DNA of 32,907 nucleotides from Burkholderiaceae bacterium (GCA_947448695.1 CANFOL010000025.1:1-32907); one strand, 5' to 3'. Counted from the first letter of the stretch, positions 1-8,970 are shown. Numbers and translations: made by a program. Notes: generated by a model from the sequence alone, not told the origin.

Positions 1-62
1 AACCAATTTCTCTTTGGCCGGATTTAATAAGGCTAAAACAAAATATTATTTTTACTATGAAT

Positions 63-81
63 GATAATGATTCTCATTATG
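63..81 (+). promoter_or_regulatory. Fur box upstream of the ferric iron binding protein gene
   Basis: The 19 bases GATAATGATTCTCATTATG match the classical Fur consensus GATAATGATTCTCATTATC at 18 of 19 positions. The site lies about 70 bases before the start of the iron-binding protein gene, where an operator would overlap the promoter. This predicts repression by Fur in iron-replete cells and induction on starvation. The match is seen directly; the regulation is inferred from the family. Confidence 0.9.
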
Positions 82-149
82 ATCTATAATGAAGATGTAA
101 AAAATAAAAAAATATTGTGTTGGCGCTTCAAGTTTAGAAAGGAATAGTT

Positions 150-1196
150 GTGAGTAAATTGAATTGGGTGATGGGTGTTGTCTTGTCATTGGGCTTTAGT
201 GTGGGTCATATACCTGCAGTACAGGCTCAAAAGGAGCTGAATTTATATTCAGCAAGGCATTATCAAACGGATGAAGCTTTATATAGCGATTTCACCAAAA
301 AAACCGGAATTAAGATCAACCGTATTGAAGCTGATGACAATGGGATTATTGAGCGCTTAAAGAGTGAGGGTGATAAAAGTCCTGCGGATGTTATTTTATT
401 AGTTGATGCTTCACGATTATGGCGAGCGCAAATGCAAAATTATTTTGCACCTATCCAGTCGCCATATTTAGAAGACAGAATTCCAACGAATCTTAAAGCA
501 GCAAAGGAAGCCCGAGGCGTTGCTTGGTATGGATTCTCAACACGTGCGCGAGTGATTGTGTATAACAAAGCGAATGTAAAACCAAATGAGGTTGATACCT
601 ACGAAAAATTAGCTGATCCAAGCAATGCTGGAAAAGTATGTACGCGTTCTGGCGCTCACCCCTATATGCTGTCATTGGTTGGGTCCTTGATCGAGCGCAA
701 CGGAATGGTGGCAACGCAGGCTTGGGCTAAAGGAATGGTAGCTAATATGGCTAGAAACCCAAGGGGTGGGGATACAGATCAAATTAAAGCAGTTGCTTCA
801 GGCGAGTGTGGGGTTGCTTTAACGAATTCTTATTACTATGCGCGCATGTTACTTTCCACTAAACCTGAGGATGTTAGCGCGATTTCTAAAATAGGGTTTA
901 TTTGGCCTAATCAAAATGCAGGAGGAGTACATATTAATATCTCAGGTGGAGGAGTGGCGCGTAATGCACCGCATCCTAAAGAGGCGCAGGAGTTTTTAGA
1001 ATACTTGGCAACAGATTCAGCACAAGCTTATCTTGCGAATGGGAATAATGAATGGCCTGCGGTTACAACGATTAAAGTCGATAACGTGGCGCTAAAAAAT
1101 ATGGGAAGTTTTCAGGTTGAGAAAGTTTCTGTAGCAGATATGGGTAAAAACCAAATTGCTGCTCAAAAACTATTAGATCAAGTGGGCTATAAGTAA
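150..1196 (+). CDS. Fe(3+) ABC transporter substrate-binding protein (FbpA/FutA family)
   Basis: This is a 348-residue periplasmic binding protein that would capture ferric iron for an ABC importer. The start is GTG at 150, 5 bases after an AAAGGAA ribosome binding site. A signal peptide of about 26 residues ends in AVQA, and the mature protein begins with the family-typical NLYSARHYQTD stretch. A cluster of tyrosines (NSYYYARM, about residues 225-232) matches the iron-coordinating tyrosines of FbpA/FutA proteins. Length is normal for the family. A near-perfect Fur box lies upstream, which supports iron rather than another ligand. No permease or ATPase gene follows: a terminator-like hairpin comes next and then genes on the other strand, so the rest of the transporter must lie elsewhere. 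Iron supply matters in a cell making haem, Fe-S enzymes and reaction centres, but no direct link to photosynthesis is visible. Confidence 0.9.
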   Translation: MSKLNWVMGVVLSLGFSVGHIPAVQAQKELNLYSARHYQTDEALYSDFTKKTGIKINRIEADDNGIIERLKSEGDKSPADVILLVDASRLWRAQMQNYFAPIQSPYLEDRIPTNLKAAKEARGVAWYGFSTRARVIVYNKANVKPNEVDTYEKLADPSNAGKVCTRSGAHPYMLSLVGSLIERNGMVATQAWAKGMVANMARNPRGGDTDQIKAVASGECGVALTNSYYYARMLLSTKPEDVSAISKIGFIWPNQNAGGVHINISGGGVARNAPHPKEAQEFLEYLATDSAQAYLANGNNEWPAVTTIKVDNVALKNMGSFQVEKVSVADMGKNQIAAQKLLDQVGYK

Positions 1197-1232
1197 AATT
1201 AAGCTGAATTACCTATGAGTATTAAAAGTAAA

Positions 1233-1264
1233 CAAAAAGACCACCTTAAAAAGTGGCCTTTTTG
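1233..1264. terminator. Bidirectional intrinsic terminator
   Basis: The two arms 1233-1244 and 1253-1264 can pair over 12 positions with one A-C mismatch around an 8-base loop. The distal arm ends in CTTTTTG, and the reverse strand also ends in a T run. The site lies between the convergent ends of the iron-binding protein gene and the ABC exporter gene, so it can serve both. Confidence 0.75.
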
Positions 1265-1324
1265 CATTATTGATTTTGGATACTAAAATAAAAAGCATTT
1301 ATTAAACGGCTAAGCTTTTTTAAA

Positions 1325-3091
1325 TTAATTATCCGTAAATTGAAGTTTTGCTAGATTCGAATATAAACCACCTTGATCAATTAAGCTTGCATGGGTACCT
1401 GTTTCGATAATCCGGCCATGCTCTAATACGATAATACGATCGGCTTGCTTTACAGTCGAGAGTCGATGAGCAATCACTAGGGTAGTTCGGTTTTTCATTG
1501 CAACTTCAAGAGCTTGCTGCACTAGGTGTTCTGATTCAGCATCGAGCGCACTAGTTGCCTCATCTAATAGCAATAGTGGTGGGTTTTTTAATAAAGCTCT
1601 AGCAATCACAATTCGTTGTTTTTGACCACCGGATAAGCGCATACCCCGATCACCTAAAAACGTTTGATAGCCATCTGGTAAGCGAGTAATAAACTCATCT
1701 GCAGCTGCTAAATTTGCGGCATGAAAGACTTCCTCATCCGTCGCATCTTCTTTGCCATAGCGAATATTTTCCAAGGCATTGGTTGAAAAAATCACAACAT
1801 CTTGAGGAACAATACCAATCAGCTTTCTTAATTCTTGAAGATTCATATCCTTGATATCAATCCCATTTAATTTGATGGTGCCAGATTGGGGATCATAAAA
1901 CCGCAAAAGTAATTGGAATAGAGATGTTTTACCAGCACCTGAAGGTCCAACGATTGCAACTCTTTCCCCAGGATTAATTTCAAAACTAACATTAGAGAGG
2001 ACGGCATTTGGATTGGATGCATATCGAAAACTGAGGTTCTGAATCGCTAAATGGATACCTTGTGCTGGTAAGCTTGGCAAAGATTTTGGCGTTATTGGAT
2101 TTTTAATACCAGAATTAAGTTGTAGCAATTCTAAGAGGCGCTCACTGGCACCAATTGCCCTTTGGGTATCGCCGATGACTTCGGCAACTACTGCAATGGC
2201 TCCCGCAACGATGACCGTATACAAAATAAACTGGGTAAGTTCACCACTCGACATTTCGTTTCGAGTAACCGCATAGGCGCCAAGCCATAGAATCAGAATG
2301 ATGCTCGAAAAACCTAAAAAGATAGCAATAAAAGTTAGATTAGCTCGAGCTAGATTTCTGACCCTTGCGGTGATAAAAGATGTCTCAACATACTGATTAA
2401 ATAATTTGGTTTCAGAGCTCTCGTTAGTAAAAGACTGAATTGTTGAAATAGCGTTGAGTTTTTCTCCGGCAAGAGCAGAAGCATCGGCAATTTTATCTTG
2501 AGAGTTTTTTGATAACTTACGCACTCTTCTACCAAGAATCATAGTGGGAATTACAGTAAGTAAGAGCATCACAAGAATAAAAAGGGATAGCTTAGCACTC
2601 GTAATAAACATCATTACTAAACCGCCGATGAGCAAAAGCGCATTTCTAATGGCCATAGAAACGCTAGTCCCTACGAGGGTTTGAATCAAGGTGGTATCGG
2701 TATTGATTCGCGAAAGAATTTCACCACTTTGAGTAGTCTCAAAAAATTCTGGACTTTGATAAAGTACATGTTCATAGACTGCTTTTTTGATATCAGATGT
2801 AATCCGTTCACCTAGCCAAGAGACCATGTAGAAACGAAGTGCGGTTGAAAAAGCAACGGCACAGGCAACTAAAAATAAGTTAATAAAGGTGGCATTAATC
2901 TGGGAGCTACTAGAGGAGCTAAAGCCTAGGTTAATAATTTGCCGAAAACAAAAGGGGACGGCTAAAGTAGCACAGGCGGCTAAGACCAAACTAAAAACGG
3001 CAATAAAAAAATATTTTTTATAGGGAGTGAAAAATGGCAGTAAAACTTTTAACGAGCCAATCTTTGAAAGATTTGATTTTTTGACCATCAT
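1325..3091 (-). CDS. ABC exporter, fused membrane and ATPase domains (MsbA-like)
   Basis: This 588-residue half-transporter would work as a homodimer in the inner membrane. The N-terminal half (about residues 15-330) is a six-helix exporter domain. The C-terminal half is a complete ATPase: Walker A GPSGAGKTS at 382-390, then the signature LSGGQKQR, Walker B LLLLDEATSALD and the switch histidine in IAHRLS. The layout and length fit the MsbA/BmrA/lipid-and-drug exporter group (ABCB type). The substrate cannot be told from the sequence; MsbA itself usually neighbours lpxK, which is not seen here. It lies 70 bases downstream of the lipoprotein gene on the same strand and could be the last gene of the long minus-strand unit. 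All catalytic motifs are intact. Confidence 0.85.
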   Translation of the reverse strand: MMVKKSNLSKIGSLKVLLPFFTPYKKYFFIAVFSLVLAACATLAVPFCFRQIINLGFSSSSSSQINATFINLFLVACAVAFSTALRFYMVSWLGERITSDIKKAVYEHVLYQSPEFFETTQSGEILSRINTDTTLIQTLVGTSVSMAIRNALLLIGGLVMMFITSAKLSLFILVMLLLTVIPTMILGRRVRKLSKNSQDKIADASALAGEKLNAISTIQSFTNESSETKLFNQYVETSFITARVRNLARANLTFIAIFLGFSSIILILWLGAYAVTRNEMSSGELTQFILYTVIVAGAIAVVAEVIGDTQRAIGASERLLELLQLNSGIKNPITPKSLPSLPAQGIHLAIQNLSFRYASNPNAVLSNVSFEINPGERVAIVGPSGAGKTSLFQLLLRFYDPQSGTIKLNGIDIKDMNLQELRKLIGIVPQDVVIFSTNALENIRYGKEDATDEEVFHAANLAAADEFITRLPDGYQTFLGDRGMRLSGGQKQRIVIARALLKNPPLLLLDEATSALDAESEHLVQQALEVAMKNRTTLVIAHRLSTVKQADRIIVLEHGRIIETGTHASLIDQGGLYSNLAKLQFTDN

Positions 3092-3161
3092 TTTTTATAT
3101 TCTTGTTGTTAGGTAAGCCCCATCTTATAGCAGTATAGGGTGGTGATAAAGACAATACTGC

Positions 3162-3521
3162 CTATGGATTCGTATTGACGGATTGGCAAGGCTCGCGTTT
3201 TTCTTGTTGATTGACAAATTGGGTAAGCTCAGTCCCTGATTCATTGATCTTTAATTGGCCCACTTGAGGATCAAATTTCATGAGGATTTGGTATGAGTCC
3301 TGAAACTTCAGTAAATTCACCAAACTTTTTTTACCACCATAAGTCAAATCAGCGTTCAACGATCCCTTCGTTATATCAATTTGTAAAGGGCCACCATTGA
3401 GTGAACAACGAATAGATTTACTTTGTGACTCAATGGAATAGGTTTGTTTTGAATCGCAGCCGATTAAACTTAAAATAGTTGCAAAGCTTCCCAAAACAAG
3501 CCTAAACCTTGGGCTAATCAA
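3162..3521 (-). CDS. Small predicted lipoprotein of unknown function
   Basis: This is a 119-residue protein with a lipoprotein signal: Arg-5 and Arg-7, a hydrophobic stretch at 8-21 and a lipobox LSLIGC with the acylated cysteine at residue 22. Aspartate at +2 would favour retention in the inner membrane if the E. coli Lol rule holds here. The mature part is about 98 residues with several predicted beta strands and no motif I recognise. The start is a TTG placed directly after the nnrU stop codon (TAA then TTG with no gap), which suggests translational coupling. The small size and tight coupling point to a partner role with its neighbour, but this is only inference. Confidence 0.65.
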   Translation of the reverse strand: MISPRFRLVLGSFATILSLIGCDSKQTYSIESQSKSIRCSLNGGPLQIDITKGSLNADLTYGGKKSLVNLLKFQDSYQILMKFDPQVGQLKINESGTELTQFVNQQEKREPCQSVNTNP

Positions 3522-4109
3522 TTACCGACCCATTGTGGCTAAAGGTGAAATACCAATGAGCCACTGATGAATCCATAATACGAAAGCTAGCCAGACAACG
3601 ATTCCAGAAACGATGGCTATTCCAGTGGCTTTTAGACTAATGACAGTATTTGCTTCGATAGGAGAAGGTCGTTGTCTAGCGGCACGAAAATCAAGAACAG
3701 CCCAAATGAGGAAGGCTCCGAATAAGATGGCGTCAACTAAAGTGCCGTTTGCCAAAAGGTGAGCTAAGGCCCATATCTTGACACTCAAAATCATGGGGTG
3801 TTTCAGTTTGACTCGAATGGCATTATTGTTCGGTGCGCTACTTGCTAAAAAAACAAAAGTGAACAGATTTAACAAAAGGGCTAGGTGGATACTAAAAGTT
3901 GGTGGTTGCCATAACAACACCGTGTCTTGTCTTGCTTGGCCATACCCAATGACGAGTAAAACAAAGCCAAAAATAGAGACGAGGGTACAGATCCCCTTCC
4001 ATTTTTTCTCACCCAGTTTTGTAACCATTTGAGTCCGCCAAGGCTCAGCAAAAATACGGGTTGAGTGACTACCTAAAAAAATGATCAAACCTAGAATAAA
4101 GAGAGCCAT
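3522..4109 (-). CDS. NnrU family integral membrane protein
   Basis: This 195-residue protein is mostly hydrophobic, with about five or six membrane segments and an early histidine (GSHSTRIF, residue 15). The start MALFILGLIIFLGSHS, a central HPMILSVKIWALAHLLANG stretch and the overall length are characteristic of the NnrU family. NnrU was first linked to nitrite/NO metabolism. The family is also homologous to plant and cyanobacterial zeta-carotene isomerase (Z-ISO), a haem-containing membrane enzyme. No denitrification gene is visible here. It starts 27 bases after the bciB stop on the same strand and is directly followed by the lipoprotein gene. Its real substrate in this organism is unknown; purple bacteria normally do not need Z-ISO because CrtI performs the desaturations. 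Confidence 0.8.
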   Translation of the reverse strand: MALFILGLIIFLGSHSTRIFAEPWRTQMVTKLGEKKWKGICTLVSIFGFVLLVIGYGQARQDTVLLWQPPTFSIHLALLLNLFTFVFLASSAPNNNAIRVKLKHPMILSVKIWALAHLLANGTLVDAILFGAFLIWAVLDFRAARQRPSPIEANTVISLKATGIAIVSGIVVWLAFVLWIHQWLIGISPLATMGR

Positions 4110-4136
4110 GAAATGAATACCCCTAAAGTAATTAAT

Positions 4137-5366
4137 CTATTTTAAAGGCTTACGTATTTCTTGGTCATTTGGCTTTAAATCATAAGGGGCAACAAGTGGC
4201 CAGATGTGTTCAGGAACCATTGAAGCCATTCTTGCGGGTTGTTCTCTTCGCAGATGAATCACCGTTTCGATAGCCTTCATTTCGACACGGGTCCTGGCAA
4301 ATTCTAATCCTCGAGGGCCAACCTTTGGCATTAACCAGCCAACAATTGGTCGAAGCCAGTTCGGCATTTTTCGAAGTGGGAGGCCACCTGCGGCAAGTTC
4401 CACATTCTTCATAAAACCGACTACAGCAGAATGGCGTTTACCCGCTGTTCCTGGCGCAGATGTTTGCACTTCATCACCTAAAAGATGAAGAAGTTCCTCG
4501 CCGCGGCTATTACGAACAATTAGCCATTGTTCACCTTGACCACCCATATATCCCACAGTGATATCGGATAAAACATTCGTGTAATCCACACAAGTTTTAC
4601 AAGTCAGTGGGAAGAAGTCATTCGGCAGAGTTGAAAGAGGTAATTGTAAGAAAGGAATTTCTTTCTTTTTGCCATTCTTAAATCGAACTTCCACATGATA
4701 GTCAGCTCTAAATTCAAGGTAGGTAATGTCTTTAGGTTCTGGACTAATCAGTGATAAAAAGTGATGAAAATTTTCAGTGGTAGTGTTGTCTGAACATGGC
4801 GTACCAATGACATATAACTTTTCTAGACCTAATTCTTTTTCTAAGGCGCGCAGAGCATAAACTTGACAAGGGATGCCGATGACGGCAATCTTTTTATAAC
4901 CTTTTGCAATAGCCGGTTCTAGTAGAGAGAGCAGTGGGGCATAGCCCATTTTCATACCACGTGCTTTGACCATATCACTTGCTTGATCGATCAAGATAGG
5001 TACAGGGCGCCAAGCATCGTTGGGGTCTTGCGTCATCGTCAAGACCGCATCAACAGCTTTAGTTTCTAAAAGTCGCGCACCCAAACGGGTTGTAATCCCA
5101 GTCCATTGAGCCCCTTGGAGTGGTACTTTTAATGAGGCACGCACCATTTGCTTAAACGGACCAAAGTGAAGTTCGTCAGGACGATGAGGGTCTCTGGTTC
5201 TGCCATGAACTTTAGACTCTAAATCAGGATAATTGGGTTTGATAAATTGGCATACTTCACCACAGCGTTTCGGGTTGCTTGTACGAGACACCCCGCAGTC
5301 GGTACATAAATTGCGATAAGGCGCATCAGTTGTGCTGGAAGTGCCCATTGTGTCGACTGAATTCAT
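4137..5366 (-). CDS. bciB: BciB-type 3,8-divinyl (proto)chlorophyllide 8-vinyl reductase (F420 hydrogenase beta-subunit family)
   Basis: This is a 409-residue Fe-S flavoprotein of the coenzyme F420 hydrogenase/dehydrogenase beta-subunit superfamily. BciB enzymes of this group use reduced ferredoxin to reduce the C8 vinyl group of chlorophyll precursors. Supporting blocks seen here are an N-terminal cysteine cluster (CTDCG, then CGEVC), HGRTRDPHRPDELHFG, GAQWTGI, IGIPCQVYALRALEKELGLE, IGTPCSDN and TCKTCVDYTNVLSDITVGYMG, in the same order as cyanobacterial BciB as I remember it. The length is normal. The start ATG directly follows the stop of the CoA ligase gene without a gap, so the two are probably translationally coupled. 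The location is odd: it sits in an organic-acid operon about 14 kb from the bch genes. A different reductase of the same superfamily is the main alternative. Confidence 0.75.
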   Translation of the reverse strand: MNSVDTMGTSSTTDAPYRNLCTDCGVSRTSNPKRCGEVCQFIKPNYPDLESKVHGRTRDPHRPDELHFGPFKQMVRASLKVPLQGAQWTGITTRLGARLLETKAVDAVLTMTQDPNDAWRPVPILIDQASDMVKARGMKMGYAPLLSLLEPAIAKGYKKIAVIGIPCQVYALRALEKELGLEKLYVIGTPCSDNTTTENFHHFLSLISPEPKDITYLEFRADYHVEVRFKNGKKKEIPFLQLPLSTLPNDFFPLTCKTCVDYTNVLSDITVGYMGGQGEQWLIVRNSRGEELLHLLGDEVQTSAPGTAGKRHSAVVGFMKNVELAAGGLPLRKMPNWLRPIVGWLMPKVGPRGLEFARTRVEMKAIETVIHLRREQPARMASMVPEHIWPLVAPYDLKPNDQEIRKPLK

Positions 5367-6890
5367 TTATAGCCCTAGTTTACTTGCGAGACCAATTCGT
5401 TGTAATTTTCCGGTTGCACCTTTAGGAATCTCATCCATAAAGATAATCTTTTTTGGGACCTTAAAATCAGCTAGTTTAGTAGCGGCAAAACTACGAATAT
5501 CTTTTTCTTCAGCGGACTTCCCTTCGCGCAGAACAACTACCGCCCCTACTTCTTCGCCGAGTTTTTCATGAGGAATAGCAAAAGTTACCACTTGTAAAAC
5601 GGCTGGGTGTTCCATCAAAATTTCGTCAACTTCTCTTGGTGATATTTTCTCACCACCGCGATTAATGATTTCTTTTAAGCGGCCAGTAATCGTCACATAA
5701 CCATCAGCATCGATTGTTCCTTGGTCACCTGTGCGAAACCAGCCTTTTGTAAAATTCTCAGCATTCGCTTTTGGATTATTTTCATAACCCTGAGTGACGT
5801 TTGGCCCTTGAATTACGATTTCACCAGTCTGGCCAACTTTTAAAAGCTTGCCACTCTCATCCATAATAGCTACGCGGGGACCCGCTGCTACTCCGACGGT
5901 GCCTGGTTTACGTTGCGCTGGCGGAAGCAAATTACTACACATCTGGTGTGAAGCTTCAGTCATGCCGTAAGATTCAATGAGAGGAGCCTTAAAACATACT
6001 TCAAGTTCTTCAATCACTTTCATCGGCATCGAAGAGCTTGAGGATCTGATAAAACGAAGGGGGTTGTTCTGAATAATCGCTTGATTATTGTTTGCCCTTG
6101 TCAAAATAGTTTGATGCATGGTTGGTACAGCGGTATACCAAGTTGGTTTGACTTGATCCATCCATGAGAAAAATTTCAAGGCATTAAAACCCGGGGTGCA
6201 TGATACATATGCACCAGCGGATAGAGGTGCCAAGATGCCAGCAATAAGCCCATGGATATGGAATAAAGGCATGATATTTAGACCACGATCTTTTGCAGTA
6301 AAAGCAAGTGTATTTGCAATATTACCCGCAGATGCACAAACGTTACTTTGCGACAATGGCACAATTTTTGGCCGCGAAGTTGTTCCTGAGGTATGCAAAA
6401 TCAATGCAACATCATCAGCTTTAGCCCAACCACCCTCTTTGATAGCCATCTTTTTCTTGCTACGTAAGCCAAGGGTAAAGGTTCCTGCGCCACACTCTGG
6501 AGTAGGTTGTAAATCAATAATTGCAACACCTAATTTTTCAGCAACAGCAATTGCAGGAGACTCAGATCCTGATTTAACAACAATAGCTTTCGCTTTGAGG
6601 TCTTCTAGATAAAATTCAAATTCGTCCGCACGATATCCTGCGTTGAGTGGTGCAGAAGTTGCGCCACTGGCAATCGACATAAAGGCCAAAGCCATCTCAG
6701 GACCATTATCTAATACGATTGCTACACGATCATTTCTGCCGATGCCAAAGCTATTCAATTGAGCAACGGTGTGCGTGATAAATAGGCGTAAGGTTCTAAA
6801 AGTTACATCTAGTTGATCTGGTGCGCCAATTGCTGGTTCGTTGTCATTGCCCAAAGATAATAATTCTGGCAGAGTCGTGCAATGTTTCAT
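5367..6890 (-). CDS. AMP-forming acyl-CoA synthetase, oxalate-CoA ligase-like
   Basis: This 507-residue enzyme of the ANL superfamily would activate a carboxylic acid as acyl-AMP and then transfer it to CoA. Visible motifs are the phosphate-binding loop LHTSGTTSRPKIVP (A3, about residue 165-178), ESYGMTEASHQM (A5), GWFRTGDQG (A7), the hinge GRLKEIINRGGEKISP (A8) and the catalytic lysine in PKGATGKLQR near the C-terminus (A10). The TEASHQM..NLLPPAQRKPGTVG stretch resembles fungal and plant oxalate-CoA ligases (Pcs60/AAE3), so a short di- or monocarboxylic acid is a reasonable substrate guess. An AAGGAAG ribosome binding site precedes the ATG. It lies between the ketopantoate-reductase-like gene (18 bases) and bciB (no gap). 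Confidence 0.8.
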   Translation of the reverse strand: MKHCTTLPELLSLGNDNEPAIGAPDQLDVTFRTLRLFITHTVAQLNSFGIGRNDRVAIVLDNGPEMALAFMSIASGATSAPLNAGYRADEFEFYLEDLKAKAIVVKSGSESPAIAVAEKLGVAIIDLQPTPECGAGTFTLGLRSKKKMAIKEGGWAKADDVALILHTSGTTSRPKIVPLSQSNVCASAGNIANTLAFTAKDRGLNIMPLFHIHGLIAGILAPLSAGAYVSCTPGFNALKFFSWMDQVKPTWYTAVPTMHQTILTRANNNQAIIQNNPLRFIRSSSSSMPMKVIEELEVCFKAPLIESYGMTEASHQMCSNLLPPAQRKPGTVGVAAGPRVAIMDESGKLLKVGQTGEIVIQGPNVTQGYENNPKANAENFTKGWFRTGDQGTIDADGYVTITGRLKEIINRGGEKISPREVDEILMEHPAVLQVVTFAIPHEKLGEEVGAVVVLREGKSAEEKDIRSFAATKLADFKVPKKIIFMDEIPKGATGKLQRIGLASKLGL

Positions 6891-6908
6891 GGGGAATCTT
6901 CCTTTTAA

Positions 6909-7913
6909 TTAATATGAAGTAACTTTTAATTGGCCTTTTTGATCGGCCAAGATTTTAGATAGCAGACTAATACAAGCAAAGACAGCATCAATATGGGGTG
7001 TTGGTAAATTGACGATTCGGCCAAGTTCAATCACTGAGCCAATCAAAGCATCTTTTTCAATGGCACGGCCTGCTTCAATATCTTGCAACATCGAAGTTTT
7101 ATGGGCCCCAACAGCTTGTGCACCAGCGATTCTTTTTTCTAATGAGACGCGAAATTGAATCCCGAGCCTTTCTCCGACATCTTGTGCTTCTTTCATCATT
7201 TTCGCTAACAAATCTCGTGATAAGGGGAATTCACAGATATCTACGAGGGTAGCGTGTGTCAGCGCGCTGATCGGATTTAGGCTTAAATTCCCCCAAAGCT
7301 TCGTCCATAGTTCAGAGCGAATATCAGAAATCACGGGTGCCTTAAAGCCTGCTTCTTTGAGAGTTTTCGAGAGTAGTTCAATTCTAGGGGTGGCGATATT
7401 ATCGATTTCTGCAACCGAGAATCGATTTCCTTCAATATGTTTGAGAACGCCAGGTTGGATAATTTCTGCGGCTGGATAAACGATTGTGCCTACGACGCGC
7501 TCAATTGGTAGATTGGCAGCGATGATGCCACCTGGATCAACGCTTTCTAGGGTACGACCTTCATATTCGCCACCATGTTTGAAAAAGTACCACCAAGGAA
7601 TACCATTTTGAGCTGTCAGCACCATGGTTTCTTCGTGATACATAGCAGGTAATTCCTGGACAATAGCTGCGACTTGATGTGCTTTCATCCCCAAAATCAC
7701 TAAGTCTTGTGGCCCTGCTTCACTGATGGAGCCTAGGGCACGAAGCTTTGTGATGGACTCACTACCATCTTCTGCGATCAACTTAAAACCATTTTCCTGA
7801 ATCGTTTTGAGGTTTGGTCCTCGAGCTACAACAGTGACATCGTTTCCTGATTGGGCAAGTTTGATTGCCAATAGACCACCAATTGCTCCTGCACCTACAA
7901 CACAAATTTTCAT
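6909..7913 (-). CDS. 2-dehydropantoate 2-reductase family protein (ApbA/PanE)
   Basis: This 334-residue NADPH-dependent ketoacid reductase has a Rossmann dinucleotide motif at the extreme N-terminus (GAGAIGGLLA, residues 7-16) and the C-terminal helical ApbA/PanE domain containing KLWGNLSLNPISALT. PanE itself reduces ketopantoate for CoA synthesis. However, many paralogues of this family sit in catabolic operons with FAH-family and CoA-ligase genes and act on other 2-ketoacids. Context here (FAH hydrolase upstream, acyl-CoA ligase downstream, a carboxylate transporter divergent) favours a catabolic paralogue over true panE. The length is slightly above the usual 300 residues. The start is ATG at 7913. 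Confidence 0.8.
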   Translation of the reverse strand: MKICVVGAGAIGGLLAIKLAQSGNDVTVVARGPNLKTIQENGFKLIAEDGSESITKLRALGSISEAGPQDLVILGMKAHQVAAIVQELPAMYHEETMVLTAQNGIPWWYFFKHGGEYEGRTLESVDPGGIIAANLPIERVVGTIVYPAAEIIQPGVLKHIEGNRFSVAEIDNIATPRIELLSKTLKEAGFKAPVISDIRSELWTKLWGNLSLNPISALTHATLVDICEFPLSRDLLAKMMKEAQDVGERLGIQFRVSLEKRIAGAQAVGAHKTSMLQDIEAGRAIEKDALIGSVIELGRIVNLPTPHIDAVFACISLLSKILADQKGQLKVTSY

Positions 7914-7985
7914 AATTTCACCAAATAAAAATTAGATCTAGTTGCAAATCAATTTTGTTTGCAACTTCACCCAAAACAACTTGTA

Positions 7986-8780
7986 TTAAATATCTTGCAC
8001 TGTATTGACCAATTTACCAATACCCTCAATCTCTACTTCCACGAGTTGACCTCCCTTGATTGGAAGAACCCCCAAAGAAGTTCCACAAGCGATGACATCA
8101 CCTGGATACAAGGTCATATCAAACGAGAGAAAACTTAAGATTTGATAAGGATTAAAAATCATATCAGAACATGGGTAACTTTGACGTTCTCGACCATTGA
8201 TAAAAGTCTTAACGGTTAAGTTTTCATAAGACACATCAGTCTCAATCCAAGGACCAAATGGCCCAAAACTATCGTAGCTTTTGGCCCTGGTCCATTGTTT
8301 AAAAGATTCATCTTTCGATAGAATTTCGAGTGCTGTCACATCATTTACACAGGTGTAACCCAAAATATAATCTTTCGCATCAGCCACAGAAATTTCTTTT
8401 GCGGTCTTCCCAACCACAATACCTAATTCACCTTCATAAATTACTCTACCGACTTGGCCGGTAGACGTTTTGGGGAGCTTGATAAAGCCACCTGGTTCTA
8501 AAAAAGAATTGCTAGACTTAATAAAATAAAGGGGCTCAGGTGGAATCGCATTATTTTGTTGAGCCGCTGCAGCGTGGTAGTTGTTCCATAAACCAATCAT
8601 TTTGGATGGTTGGGCAGGATAACTTAGCTCTATTTCTTCTAAAGATAATAGAACACCACTCATTTTGTAATCAGCAAAAAAATCCCCAATGATGGTTTCA
8701 ACGTGCGTACCATCTTCGCTGAGTTTGCCATATGTCATTTCTGCTGTTTTTTTATTGATAAAGCGGCACCATTTAGCCAA
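7986..8780 (-). CDS. Fumarylacetoacetate hydrolase (FAH) family protein
   Basis: This is a 264-residue member of the FAH superfamily, whose metal-dependent members cleave or hydrate C-C bonds in 2-oxo acids, as in acylpyruvate hydrolases, oxaloacetate decarboxylases and 2-hydroxyhepta-dienoate isomerases. Characteristic pieces are the metal-binding YEGELGIVVGK (acidic residues of the ExE motif), GYTCVNDVTA, KSYDSFGPFGPW and the C-terminal GDVIACGTSLGV. The C-terminal catalytic domain is complete and the N-terminal domain is short. It is the first gene of the minus-strand unit and faces tctC across a 548-bp regulatory region. This suggests that it acts on the acid imported by the Tct system or on a derivative. 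The exact substrate is not visible. Confidence 0.85.
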   Translation of the reverse strand: MAKWCRFINKKTAEMTYGKLSEDGTHVETIIGDFFADYKMSGVLLSLEEIELSYPAQPSKMIGLWNNYHAAAAQQNNAIPPEPLYFIKSSNSFLEPGGFIKLPKTSTGQVGRVIYEGELGIVVGKTAKEISVADAKDYILGYTCVNDVTALEILSKDESFKQWTRAKSYDSFGPFGPWIETDVSYENLTVKTFINGRERQSYPCSDMIFNPYQILSFLSFDMTLYPGDVIACGTSLGVLPIKGGQLVEVEIEGIGKLVNTVQDI

Positions 8781-8970
8781 AATCGTCTCCTATGCCTTTA
8801 AATATGTTTATAGATATTAGATTTTTTATCTATTTTCCACCAAATTAAAAAAGATGTTCATTTCTGTATTTTCATGTAATATTAAAGAAAAAATAAGGAA
8901 TATAGTTTTTTCTCATTCCAAATATACAGCGCTTACATCATCTAATTTTATTATTGGAGATGGAAATTAA

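Noticed and set aside
3130..3161. Hairpin GCAGTAT/ATACTGC between the lipoprotein and ABC exporter genes
   Set aside because: The 18-base loop and the lack of a T run on either strand make a terminator doubtful.
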